DNA from: Planctomycetota bacterium
GTDB lineage: Bacteria > Planctomycetota > UBA11346
DNA length: 6,715 bases
Direction of reading: 5' to 3'
NCBI GenBank assembly: GCA_013816415.1
Contig: JACDEN010000145.1
Coordinates: 1 to 6,715 of the forward strand
Positions 1 to 5,886 of this stretch are shown here, piece after piece (the stretch's first letter is position 1; each line of letters opens with the position of its first letter). Under the pieces are notes generated by a model. The model had not been told where the DNA came from and did not search any database. It saw nothing but the letters and a program-made list of their open reading frames with translations. Made by a program: the position numbers and the translations under genes.

Positions 1-1
1 G

Positions 2-1870
2 GCGTTGGGCATCAGCGTCGAAGCGTGCGCCATGCGCCTGAGCCGCGGGCGCGAACGCCTGAGGCGGATGCTCCCGTCCGGCGAGACCGCGCTCTCGATC
101 GCCGCGGTGGGCGATGCGCTCGCGACGGCGCCCGCGCACGTCGCGCCGACCGGCGTGTCCGCAGGTATCGCTCACCTTTCCACGGTCGCCGCCGCCAGCG
201 CCGTCCCCGCTTCGCTCATCACCTCCGGAGGATGGTCCATGCCTGTCATCATCGCCGCGCTGGCCGCGACCGTCATCGGCGCCGGCTCCTACGCCGTGCA
301 CAGCCATGCGCTTTCCGATGCGCCGCCGACCGCTCAGCAGCAGGAGCCACCTCCGGTGGTGGCTCCTGCTGAGGATCCATCGGCCGAGGTCGATCATGTC
401 TTTCTCGACCATCCAGCCGTGGGCAAGCCGGTTTTCTCCTACGACGGTGGCGCACTCGCGCTCGGGCATCCAGGCAATAAGGAAGAGAGGGAGACGGTGA
501 GTGTGCACCGGGTGGTGAATCTGTTCACCGGATCCGGCGTCGCGAACGCATCGATGATGTGGGTCCCAGCGCCATTGGGGGTCGACGAGGTGCGACCCAG
601 CGGCGAAGTCACGAGTTTCCCAGACGGCCGATTGATGCTGTGGGTCGGAGCGTCACTGACGGTCGAGCACTTCGGGGGTCCCATCGGCGAAGTCGCGACC
701 AGTTCTCCAAACGGTCGTTGGCTGATCCGCAGTGATGCCGCCTCGACGAAGGACACCAAGGTGATAGGGCCCGTCCTCTACGATGTGAAAGACGTGCATT
801 CCCCTCCGCTCCCAAGTTCCCCCGACGGCATTCCCTTCTTGTCGGCGATCGGTAACGGCGGCCTCTGGCCCCTGCTGAGCGAACCGGACCTCAACGGAAC
901 AGCGCTGCTGCACATCCGCTCCATTCCTCAAACCATGCATGGCCGGGAATTGATCAACCGCATCCATCCCGAAGGCGCGCGTTGGCGTCACGGGCCCCCG
1001 CCAGACGGATCCGAAGCCGGGGGCAGCTATTCCGACCTTCTCGCGACACTCGAGGATGGATCCCTCGCGCGCATCCATCCTGATGGATTGACGACCATCA
1101 TCATCGAACGCATCGCGATCGAACGCGCGGCGGGCAAGCCGATCGAACGCATCGAGTTGCTGGCGGAAGGGGTGGATGGTACGCTGCTGGTCGCGGGCGT
1201 GCGCGCCTTGCCCCCGGGTCCACCACAGGACGGTTTTGAGATGCCCTCCGGCGACGAGACCCCGAAACATGGCCACAATCCCGGCTCTGCCGAGCCGCCG
1301 CCACCGAGACCGCTGCATCTCTTCCTTTGGCATGCCAGCGGAACTTGTAAGCGTGTTGATACCGTCAGCGTCGCTCGCTGGTGCGATCAGCGGTTGGTGC
1401 TGCCGTCGCCTGGGCTCGCTCACTACCTCACCGTGCACCTCGCCCACGACGCCTCGGATCATGATCGCGCCGAGGTCTGGCTCGGCCAATACGATGTCGT
1501 GGTCGGCTCCAGCGGTCCGGACGCGAGACCAGAAACCTCGGTCGGGAACCCGTTCGGCCGGTCGCGCACGCCGATCCAGCTGCTGCCGATCGCTGCCGCT
1601 GCGGACGGTAGGAAAGCGCTCCTGCTCGCCGCGCGAATCGACCATCACCTGTCGTTCACGTTCTGGGTCACGGACGGCGAGCACCTCACCCGCGTCGGCG
1701 AGGAGGTCGAAGTCGAACGCAGCGACCGCTTCGATGGTGAACGCGCCCTCGCTGTCTCACTCTCCGGCGGTATGGTCGCGGTGAACCTCGAGCAGGGTAC
1801 GGTATTTGGATTTTCCTACGACCACGGCACACCAGTCGGAACCCTCCTTTTGCGCATCCCGAAGTGGTGA
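2..1870 (+). CDS. ECF-type sigma factor with C-terminal membrane anchor and large extracytoplasmic domain (5' end missing)
   Basis: The first visible residues (ALGISVEACAMRLSRGRERL) match the end of sigma-70 region 4.2, the helix-turn-helix that reads the -35 element, so the gene starts before the window. An Ala/Pro-rich stretch follows, then one hydrophobic segment at about visible residues 78-98 (PVIIAALAATVIGAG). A Pro/Gln/Glu-rich linker leads into roughly 490 residues that should lie outside the cytoplasm. That part has strand-rich, blade-like motifs such as SFPDGRLMLW (nt 614-643) and SSPNGRWLI (nt 701-727), which suggest a divergent beta-propeller, though I cannot count blades. A Pro-rich insert lies near nt 1205-1310. 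Planctomycetes are known for ECF sigma factors with such extensions, which probably sense an envelope signal and control the sigma domain in cis. The stop is TGA at 1868-1870. The sigma part is well supported. The propeller call and any ligand are inference. Confidence 0.8.
   Translation, partial: ALGISVEACAMRLSRGRERLRRMLPSGETALSIAAVGDALATAPAHVAPTGVSAGIAHLSTVAAASAVPASLITSGGWSMPVIIAALAATVIGAGSYAVHSHALSDAPPTAQQQEPPPVVAPAEDPSAEVDHVFLDHPAVGKPVFSYDGGALALGHPGNKEERETVSVHRVVNLFTGSGVANASMMWVPAPLGVDEVRPSGEVTSFPDGRLMLWVGASLTVEHFGGPIGEVATSSPNGRWLIRSDAASTKDTKVIGPVLYDVKDVHSPPLPSSPDGIPFLSAIGNGGLWPLLSEPDLNGTALLHIRSIPQTMHGRELINRIHPEGARWRHGPPPDGSEAGGSYSDLLATLEDGSLARIHPDGLTTIIIERIAIERAAGKPIERIELLAEGVDGTLLVAGVRALPPGPPQDGFEMPSGDETPKHGHNPGSAEPPPPRPLHLFLWHASGTCKRVDTVSVARWCDQRLVLPSPGLAHYLTVHLAHDASDHDRAEVWLGQYDVVVGSSGPDARPETSVGNPFGRSRTPIQLLPIAAAADGRKALLLAARIDHHLSFTFWVTDGEHLTRVGEEVEVERSDRFDGERALAVSLSGGMVAVNLEQGTVFGFSYDHGTPVGTLLLRIPKW
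338..371 (+). repeat. 14-bp perfect inverted repeat inside the sigma-factor gene
   Basis: Bases 338-351 (CAGCAGGAGCCACC) are perfectly complementary to 358-371, with a 6-base loop TCCGGT. With a 3-base bulge (CAG) on the left, pairing extends to CTCAG at 333-337. It encodes the Gln/Pro-rich linker just after the transmembrane segment. It could be an mRNA hairpin or a chance result of CAG/CCA-rich linker codons. Confidence 0.75.
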
Positions 1871-1986
1871 CGAGGTCCCAGAGCGTAGCCGACCGGATCT
1901 CGCATAAGCCGATGACATGTTTCCTGGTGGCATCGCGTGGTTTATCGCTGGTAGGCGCCGCAGTCGTCTGCCGAAGAGCTGAGGCC
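1871..1986. other. Convergent intergenic gap, no clear terminator
   Basis: These 116 bases separate the 3' ends of the sigma-factor gene (+) and the aconitase gene (-). I see only weak pairings, such as CGATG with CATCG near 1910-1936 and the 8-base palindrome GAGGCCTC at 1981-1988. There is no strong stem followed by a T-run on either strand, and no convincing small gene. Confidence 0.5.
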
Positions 1987-3978
1987 TCAACTTTCCGGTG
2001 GAGTGGTCTGATGTGGCTCCAGCAGGTGCTGCAGGCGGAATTGGTTGATCAGTCCGCCAGCGAGCACCGCACGCACCTGGCGTTCACTCAGGCGGTGGGT
2101 CAGACGGAGGATCGTCTGCTTGGTCTGGTTGCGGACGGTGATCGGTTCACCGGTCGCCACGGCCAAGCGCAGGTCGTCGAAGGCGAGGACGTCGTCCTGC
2201 GCGATGCCGTCGTAGTCCGCTGGATCGACGAATTCGAGCGGCAGGATCCCGAAATTGGCGAGGTTCTGCCAGCCGATGCGCGCGTAGCTCTTGGCGAGCA
2301 CCGCCACCTGTCCGAGGTAGCGCGGCGCGAGCGCGGCGTGCTCGCGGCTGGATCCTTGGGCGTAGTTGTCGCCGGCGACCACCAGGTGCCCGCCATAGCG
2401 CTCCTTGGCCACGTGCGCGCGCGTGGCGAATGATTCGTCGAGCGCGAAGAAGGCGTATTGGCTGATCGCCGGGATGTTGCTGCGGAAGGGCAGGGCCTTT
2501 GCGCCCGCGACCAGGATCTCGTCGGTCGAGACGTTGTCGCCCATCTTCAAGAGCGCCGGCACCACGTAGAAGTTCTGCAGCTCGTCGAACTGCGGCAGCG
2601 CCTTGATGTTCGGTCCGCGCTGCAGCAGCACCCCGGGGCTCGACGCCGGCGGCGCCAGCACGTCGTGGTTGAGCGCCTGCGGCTCCGGCTCGACGAAAGT
2701 CGGATACGCGAGGCCGAAGAGCTTCTCGCAGTCGCGCGGATCGGTGATGACGCCGGTGAGCGCCGAGGCGGCGGCGGTTTCCGGGCTGACCAGATAGACC
2801 CGGTCCTCCTTGGTTCCGGAGCGGCCGGGGAAATTGCGCGGCACGGTGCGCAGGCTGATCTGGTTGGTGGCCGGCGCCTGGCCCATGCCGATGCAGCCGT
2901 TGCAGCCGGCTTGATGGAAGCGCGCCCCCGCGGCGATCAGCTGCTGGAACGCGCCGATTTTCGCGAGGTTCTCGATCAGCGCCCGCGAGGTCGGATTGAC
3001 GTCGAGCGAGACGCGGTCGTGGACGCGCCGGCCCTTGACGATCTCGGCGGTGATCCAGAAGTCGCGCAGACCGGGGTTGGCCGACGAGCCGACGTACGAT
3101 TGATAGATCGGTTTGCCTTCGACCTCGCGCACGGTCACCACGTTGCCGGGGCTCGACGGGCAGGCGATCATCGGCTGCAAGGTCGCGAGATCGATGCGGT
3201 CGACCGCGTCGTATGACGCGTCCGCGTCGGCGAGCAGCTCGATCCAGTCGCTCTCGCGGCTCTGCACGCGCAGGAACCGCAGGGTCTCCTGGTCCGACGG
3301 GAACACCGTGGTGGTGGCGCCGAGCTCGGTGCCCATGTTGGCGATGACGTGGCGATCCATCGCGCTGAGCTGCGCGAGGCCGGCGCCATGGTACTCGACG
3401 ATCATGCCGCGGCAGCCCTTGACGTTGTAGCGCTTGAGCATCTCGAGCACCACGTCCTTGGCGCTCACCCACGGCGGCATCGCGCCGACCAGCTCGACGC
3501 CGAGCACCTTCGGCATCTTGAGATAGAGCGGTTCGCCGGCCATGGCGAAGGCGATGTCGAGTCCGCCCGAACCGAAGGACAGCATTCCCATCGATCCCGC
3601 CGCGGGCGTGTGGCTGTCGGATCCGGCGAGCGATCGGCCCGGCCGGCCGAAGCGCTCCATGTGCACCGCGTGGCTGACGCCGTTGCCGGGCCGGCTGTAC
3701 CAGATGCCGAAGTGCTGGCATGCCGATTGCAGAAACAGGTGGTCGTCGGGATTCCGAAAATCCGTCTGCAGGACGTTGTGGTCGACGTACTGGACCGAGA
3801 CCTCGGTCTTCACCCGCTCGAGTCCCATCGCCTCGAGTTCGAGCATCACCAGCGTGCCGGTGGCGTCCTGGGTGAGGGTCTGATCGATGCGCAGTCCGAT
3901 CTCCTGGCCGGGCGTCATGTCGCCTTCGACCAGGTGGTCGTGGATCAGCTTGTGCGTAACGCTCTGATGGTTCGCCAT
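1987..3978 (-). CDS. Aconitate hydratase, short (Aquifex-type) family
   Basis: This 663-residue protein interconverts citrate and isocitrate in the cytoplasmic TCA cycle. It begins with the family-typical LVEGDMTPGQEIGLRIDQT (residues 17-35). SRPGNGVSHAVHMERF lies at 95-110, the active-site SDSHT at 120-124, and YVGSSANPGLRDF at 295-307. AGCNGCIGMGQ (357-367) carries Cys359 and Cys362, and the swivel domain carries DNVSTDEIL (481-489) and QGSSREHAAL (541-550), with the catalytic Ser543 and Arg545 equivalents. Length fits the roughly 650-residue single-chain type, not the roughly 900-residue AcnA. Oddly, the first cluster cysteine (GSCTN in classical aconitases) is Ser299 here. The remaining cysteines are 87, 189, 273 and 417. 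Residues 1-20 fit the family, so the ATG at 3978 is kept although no Shine-Dalgarno precedes it. A winged-helix gene lies 72 bases upstream on the same strand. Action on a related hydroxyacid is a less likely alternative. Confidence 0.93.
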   Translation of the reverse strand: MANHQSVTHKLIHDHLVEGDMTPGQEIGLRIDQTLTQDATGTLVMLELEAMGLERVKTEVSVQYVDHNVLQTDFRNPDDHLFLQSACQHFGIWYSRPGNGVSHAVHMERFGRPGRSLAGSDSHTPAAGSMGMLSFGSGGLDIAFAMAGEPLYLKMPKVLGVELVGAMPPWVSAKDVVLEMLKRYNVKGCRGMIVEYHGAGLAQLSAMDRHVIANMGTELGATTTVFPSDQETLRFLRVQSRESDWIELLADADASYDAVDRIDLATLQPMIACPSSPGNVVTVREVEGKPIYQSYVGSSANPGLRDFWITAEIVKGRRVHDRVSLDVNPTSRALIENLAKIGAFQQLIAAGARFHQAGCNGCIGMGQAPATNQISLRTVPRNFPGRSGTKEDRVYLVSPETAAASALTGVITDPRDCEKLFGLAYPTFVEPEPQALNHDVLAPPASSPGVLLQRGPNIKALPQFDELQNFYVVPALLKMGDNVSTDEILVAGAKALPFRSNIPAISQYAFFALDESFATRAHVAKERYGGHLVVAGDNYAQGSSREHAALAPRYLGQVAVLAKSYARIGWQNLANFGILPLEFVDPADYDGIAQDDVLAFDDLRLAVATGEPITVRNQTKQTILRLTHRLSERQVRAVLAGGLINQFRLQHLLEPHQTTPPES

Positions 3979-4050
3979 GGAGCCAGGCTACGCCAGCCCC
4001 GCCGCGTCACCAGGATTGTCGGCGCGAGTCGAACGTCGGCAGGTGCGCGC

Positions 4051-4440
4051 TCACGTCTCGTCGGGATCGGTACCCGTATCGAGGTCATCCGCATCGATCT
4101 CCGCCAGCGATTCGCTCTGAACCAGGAACGCCTGCTCGGCGGCGTCCTTGACCAGTTGGCGGCCTTGGTCGGTCAAGCGGAAGCGTACCGGGATCGGCTG
4201 GCTGGAGCGCCGGCCGGGCGACGAGGCCACTGGGGAATTCGGAAATGGCGATGGTTTCGGGGTCGTCACCTTCTCGAGGAACCCCTCGGCGACGAGATGG
4301 CCGACCACAGGCAGCAGGGTGATGTCCTTCTGCGGTCGGTTCAGCAGCGTGTGGATGGCGGCGAGATCCTGCTCGTCGCCGGTCTGCGCCAGGGCGATGA
4401 GGATGGAGCGGCGGAGCTGATCGTGATCGGCTGCGGTCAT
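4051..4440 (-). CDS. Small winged-helix protein, possible transcriptional regulator
   Basis: This 129-residue protein is not recognised by name. LRRSILIALAQ (residues 9-19) reads as helix 1, DLAAIHTLLNR (25-35) as helix 2, and ITLLPVVGHLVAEGFLEKV (40-58) as the recognition-helix region. A Pro/Ser-rich loop (60-82) and the wing-like strand PVRFRLTDQGRQLV (84-97) follow. RFRLT-D-GR-L is a common ending of MarR/PadR-like winged helices. The tail is acidic (DADDLDTGTDPDET). There is no signal peptide. The frame stays open upstream to 4533, but the ATG at 4440 is chosen because AAGGA sits 6 bases before it and the predicted fold begins right after. It ends 72 bases before the aconitase start on the same strand, so cotranscription or local regulation is possible but unproven. 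The structural call is moderate and the regulatory role is inference. Confidence 0.72.
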   Translation of the reverse strand: MTAADHDQLRRSILIALAQTGDEQDLAAIHTLLNRPQKDITLLPVVGHLVAEGFLEKVTTPKPSPFPNSPVASSPGRRSSQPIPVRFRLTDQGRQLVKDAAEQAFLVQSESLAEIDADDLDTGTDPDET

Positions 4441-4446
4441 GTGCGG

Positions 4447-4451
4447 TCCTT
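4447..4451 (-). promoter_or_regulatory. Shine-Dalgarno AAGGA of the winged-helix gene
   Basis: AAGGA on the minus strand lies 6 bases before the ATG at 4440. It decides this start over the longer upstream frame, whose first possible codon at 4533 is a TTG inside a hairpin arm. Confidence 0.75.
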
Positions 4452-4459
4452 CGCTTCCC

Positions 4460-4471
4460 GATACGGAGGTC
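4460..4471 (-). promoter_or_regulatory. Copy 1 of the shared upstream 12-mer GACCTCCGTATC
   Basis: The same 12 bases recur at 5655-5666 upstream of the PepSY-repeat gene, in the same orientation relative to the gene. Here it ends 19 bases before the ATG. An AATG lies 14 bases upstream of it (13 in the other copy). The CGTATC end resembles -10 elements used by some ECF sigma factors. As an alternative reading for this copy alone, TGGACA (4482-4487) lies 17 bases upstream of GTATCG (4459-4464), a weak sigma-70-like pair. Confidence 0.35.
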
Positions 4472-4532
4472 TTGCCGGTACTGTCCATTGCGGGTGTCCC
4501 GCATCCAGACTCGGAAGGCCGGTGGTTGCACA

Positions 4533-4562
4533 ACGGGGCCGCTCGACGACGAGCGGCCCCGT
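4533..4562 (-). terminator. Perfect 13-bp GC-rich hairpin, candidate terminator of the PepSY gene
   Basis: ACGGGGCCGCTCG at 4533-4545 is perfectly complementary to 4550-4562, with a 4-base loop. It starts about 55 bases past the stop of the PepSY-repeat gene and lies upstream of the winged-helix gene. On the minus strand only a short TTGTG follows, so it lacks a proper T-run. It may still stop transcription or protect a 3' end. Confidence 0.5.
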
Positions 4563-4578
4563 AACTCCATGCGACGAT

Positions 4579-4608
4579 GGATCGGCGGCGCCACGGCGCC
4601 CGCCGACC
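4579..4608 (-). terminator. Imperfect GC-rich hairpin just after the PepSY stop codon
   Basis: The segments 4579-4592 and 4595-4608 pair as TCGGCGG and CGCC blocks, with a single-base bulge on each side around GGCGCC. The structure begins about 9 bases after the stop of the PepSY-repeat gene. No T-run follows, so a role in termination or 3'-end stability is uncertain. Confidence 0.3.
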
Positions 4609-4617
4609 GGATGGCGC

Positions 4618-5613
4618 TCAGTCTTTTTTCGAGACGATGCTGCCGTCCTCGAGGACCTTGACCTTGCGGTCCTTGCCATCGGGAACGCGGATCTTCGCCT
4701 TGTAGACGACGTGACCGTCCTCGGTGTCGCGGTCGATGTCGCCGATCTGCTGGCCGTTCGCTTCGCGCATCAGCGTCGTTTTCACGGCGGCGGGCACCTG
4801 ATCGATCGCCACCGTACCGTTCTTCAGCTCGCGGCCCTCGTTCTTCGCGGTCTTCTTCGCGTATTCCGCGTCGGCTTTCGCCTTGTCGGCCTTGGCCTCG
4901 GCGTCGGCCTTGGCCTTGTCGACATCGCGCTCGGCCTCGTCCTTGGCGTTCTTGGCCTGGTGATCGAGGTCCTTGTCGTGGTCGCGGCGCGCCTTGCCGT
5001 CGCCATCGTGGTCGCCGGCTTTCGCCCCGCGCTCGTCCTTCTCGGCCTTGTTGTTCTTGTCGGACACGATCGTCCCATCCTCGCCGATGGTCAGATGGCG
5101 GTCGAGGCCGTCCTGCTTGATACGGGCCTTGTAGACGGTGCGGCCGTTGTCGGTGTCGCGATCGATGTCGACGATCTGCGCGGCACCGGCCGCCGCGGTC
5201 AGGCTCGCCTTCACCTTGGCGGGGAGGTCGTTGACCGACAACTCGTGGTGATCGCCGTGATCATCGTGGACTTTGTCATCGTGGACCTTGTCATCGTCCT
5301 TGGCGCCGTCGTTGCGTGCGACGACCTTGCCGTCCTCATCCACCGTCAGCTTCAGATCCTTGCCATCGCGCTGGATCTTCGCCTGGTAGACCACGCGGCC
5401 ATCGATGGTCTCCTTGTCGACGTCGCGGATCTCGCGCCCCTGCGATTCCTTGAGCAGCGCCTCCTTGACCTTGCCCGGAACGTTTTCCAGGGTCTTGACG
5501 TTGTGGTCGCGGGTCGACGGATCGTTGTCCATGGCGAAGGCCTGGCCCGCGCACAGGCCGCAAGCGACCAGCAGGGCGGGAACGACGGTGCGGATCGGTG
5601 TGAATCGGCTCAT
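4618..5613 (-). CDS. Exported protein with three PepSY-like repeats and an LEA-like charged linker
   Basis: This 331-residue protein starts with a signal sequence (residues 1-27) with a likely cut after AFA. LVAC at 15-18 also fits a lipobox, so it may be a lipoprotein. Three similar units follow at about 39-101, 124-187 and 267-331. Each has a VP/LP-x-x-VK helix start, then D-[VI]-D-[KR]-[ED]-T, VVY or TVY with [KQ]-A-[KR]-I, and a final [ED]DG-x-[IV]V. This is the alternating helix and sheet pattern of PepSY-like domains. An Asp/His-rich linker (DDDKVHDDKVHDD) joins units 1 and 2. A long charged linker (188-262) joins units 2 and 3. It contains DHDGDG (201-206), a DxDxDG calcium-loop-like motif, and two 11-residue helical repeats (DKAKADAEAKA at 232-242, DKAKADAEYAK at 243-253). 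PepSY domains often inhibit proteases or bind ligands in the envelope, but the exact role here is unknown. The ATG at 5613 is chosen for its signal peptide and for AAGGA 7 bases upstream. Confidence 0.85.
   Translation of the reverse strand: MSRFTPIRTVVPALLVACGLCAGQAFAMDNDPSTRDHNVKTLENVPGKVKEALLKESQGREIRDVDKETIDGRVVYQAKIQRDGKDLKLTVDEDGKVVARNDGAKDDDKVHDDKVHDDHGDHHELSVNDLPAKVKASLTAAAGAAQIVDIDRDTDNGRTVYKARIKQDGLDRHLTIGEDGTIVSDKNNKAEKDERGAKAGDHDGDGKARRDHDKDLDHQAKNAKDEAERDVDKAKADAEAKADKAKADAEYAKKTAKNEGRELKNGTVAIDQVPAAVKTTLMREANGQQIGDIDRDTEDGHVVYKAKIRVPDGKDRKVKVLEDGSIVSKKD
5261..5297 (-). repeat. 15-bp tandem repeat coding for KVHDD
   Basis: The units 5261-5275 and 5276-5290 differ at one base, and a partial third copy begins at 5291. 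They encode the Asp/His-rich linker between PepSY-like units 1 and 2. The near-identity at DNA level suggests recent slippage expansion. The His/Asp content could bind metal ions. Confidence 0.7.
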
Positions 5614-5620
5614 GGTGAGT

Positions 5621-5625
5621 TCCTT
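5621..5625 (-). promoter_or_regulatory. Shine-Dalgarno AAGGA of the PepSY-repeat gene
   Basis: AAGGA lies 7 bases before the ATG at 5613. It supports this start over the in-frame upstream extension to 5775, which would run through the heptamer repeat. Confidence 0.8.
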
Positions 5626-5654
5626 GATGGGAGGGTTGGATATGAGCCCGTCAG

Positions 5655-5666
5655 GATACGGAGGTC
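5655..5666 (-). promoter_or_regulatory. Copy 2 of the shared upstream 12-mer GACCTCCGTATC
   Basis: This is identical to 4460-4471 and has the same orientation relative to its gene. It ends 41 bases before the ATG of the PepSY-repeat gene. AATG lies 13 bases upstream. A separate TATAAG (5699-5704, minus) is another possible -10 box for this gene, but it has no good -35 partner because the heptamer repeat occupies that position. Confidence 0.35.
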
Positions 5667-5715
5667 CGTTTGCACAGGGCATTCCCAATTGATGAAAGCT
5701 TATACTGAGGGTCCG

Positions 5716-5750
5716 CGACGTCCGACGTCCGACGTCCGACGTCCGACGTC
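5716..5750. repeat. Five tandem CGACGTC heptamers (left arm)
   Basis: Five exact copies of CGACGTC run without interruption. Each contains the palindrome GACGTC. Bases 5720-5753 form the left arm of the large inverted repeat. Confidence 0.95.
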
Positions 5751-5856
5751 GACAATCAGAAGACAGACAGCACACCAGACGGCTGCGCTGGGCATCCCGT
5801 TTGGTGTGCTGTCGATCCGGCTGTCGACGTCAGACGTCGGACGTCGGACGTCGGAC
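5720..5856. repeat. Compound inverted repeat with 34-bp outer arms and a nested inner stem
   Basis: The outer arms 5720-5753 and 5823-5856 are complementary at 33 of 34 positions. The one exception, C5744 against A5832, becomes a G-U pair in minus-strand RNA. Inside, after spacers of 12 and 9 bases, 5766-5782 pairs with 5797-5813. That is a 17-bp stem with one G-T wobble and a 14-base loop at 5783-5796. The element lies between two leftward genes: it starts 30 bases past the stop of the DUF2383-type gene and is upstream of the PepSY-repeat gene. It could end transcription, stabilise an mRNA end, or be a REP- or MITE-like mobile repeat. No transposase is visible here. Confidence 0.9.
5826..5853. 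repeat. Four tandem GACGTCG heptamers (right arm)
   Basis: There are three exact copies and one variant (GACGTCA at 5826-5832) of the reverse complement of the left-arm unit. Together with 5823-5825 and 5854-5856 they form the right arm of the inverted repeat. Confidence 0.93.
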
Positions 5857-5880
5857 ATTCTCTTCCGACGTCCGACATTC
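5847..5880. repeat. Direct repeat GACGTC[G/C]GACATTC
   Basis: Bases 5847-5860 and 5867-5880 match at 13 of 14 positions and start 20 bases apart. The second copy is an extra heptamer outside the inverted repeat, ending 6 bases before the stop codon of the DUF2383-type gene. Confidence 0.85.
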
Positions 5881-5886
5881 CCTGCC

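Noticed and set aside
1103..1150. Three copies of ATCGAACGC
   Set aside because: They encode repeated Ile-Glu-Arg in one protein segment at uneven spacing, so they are explained by the protein sequence.
653..1684. 343-codon minus-strand frame inside the sigma-factor gene
   Set aside because: It has no recognisable motif and lies opposite a frame that continues from clear sigma region 4.
2147..3721. 524-codon open frame on the minus strand
   Set aside because: It is an out-of-frame reading of the aconitase gene, rich in Arg and Ala, while the overlapping frame has all family motifs.
4441..4533. Upstream extension of the winged-helix gene to a TTG at 4533
   Set aside because: It starts in a hairpin arm without a ribosome binding site, and the added residues are Ser/Gly-rich with no fold.
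5614..5775. Upstream extension of the PepSY-repeat gene to a GTG at 5775
   Set aside because: It would place 54 residues, including translated heptamer repeat, before a good signal peptide. The ATG at 5613 has a proper ribosome binding site.
5716..5880. CRISPR array
   Set aside because: The repeats are 7 bases long, tandem and without unique spacers of regular size, and no cas gene is present.
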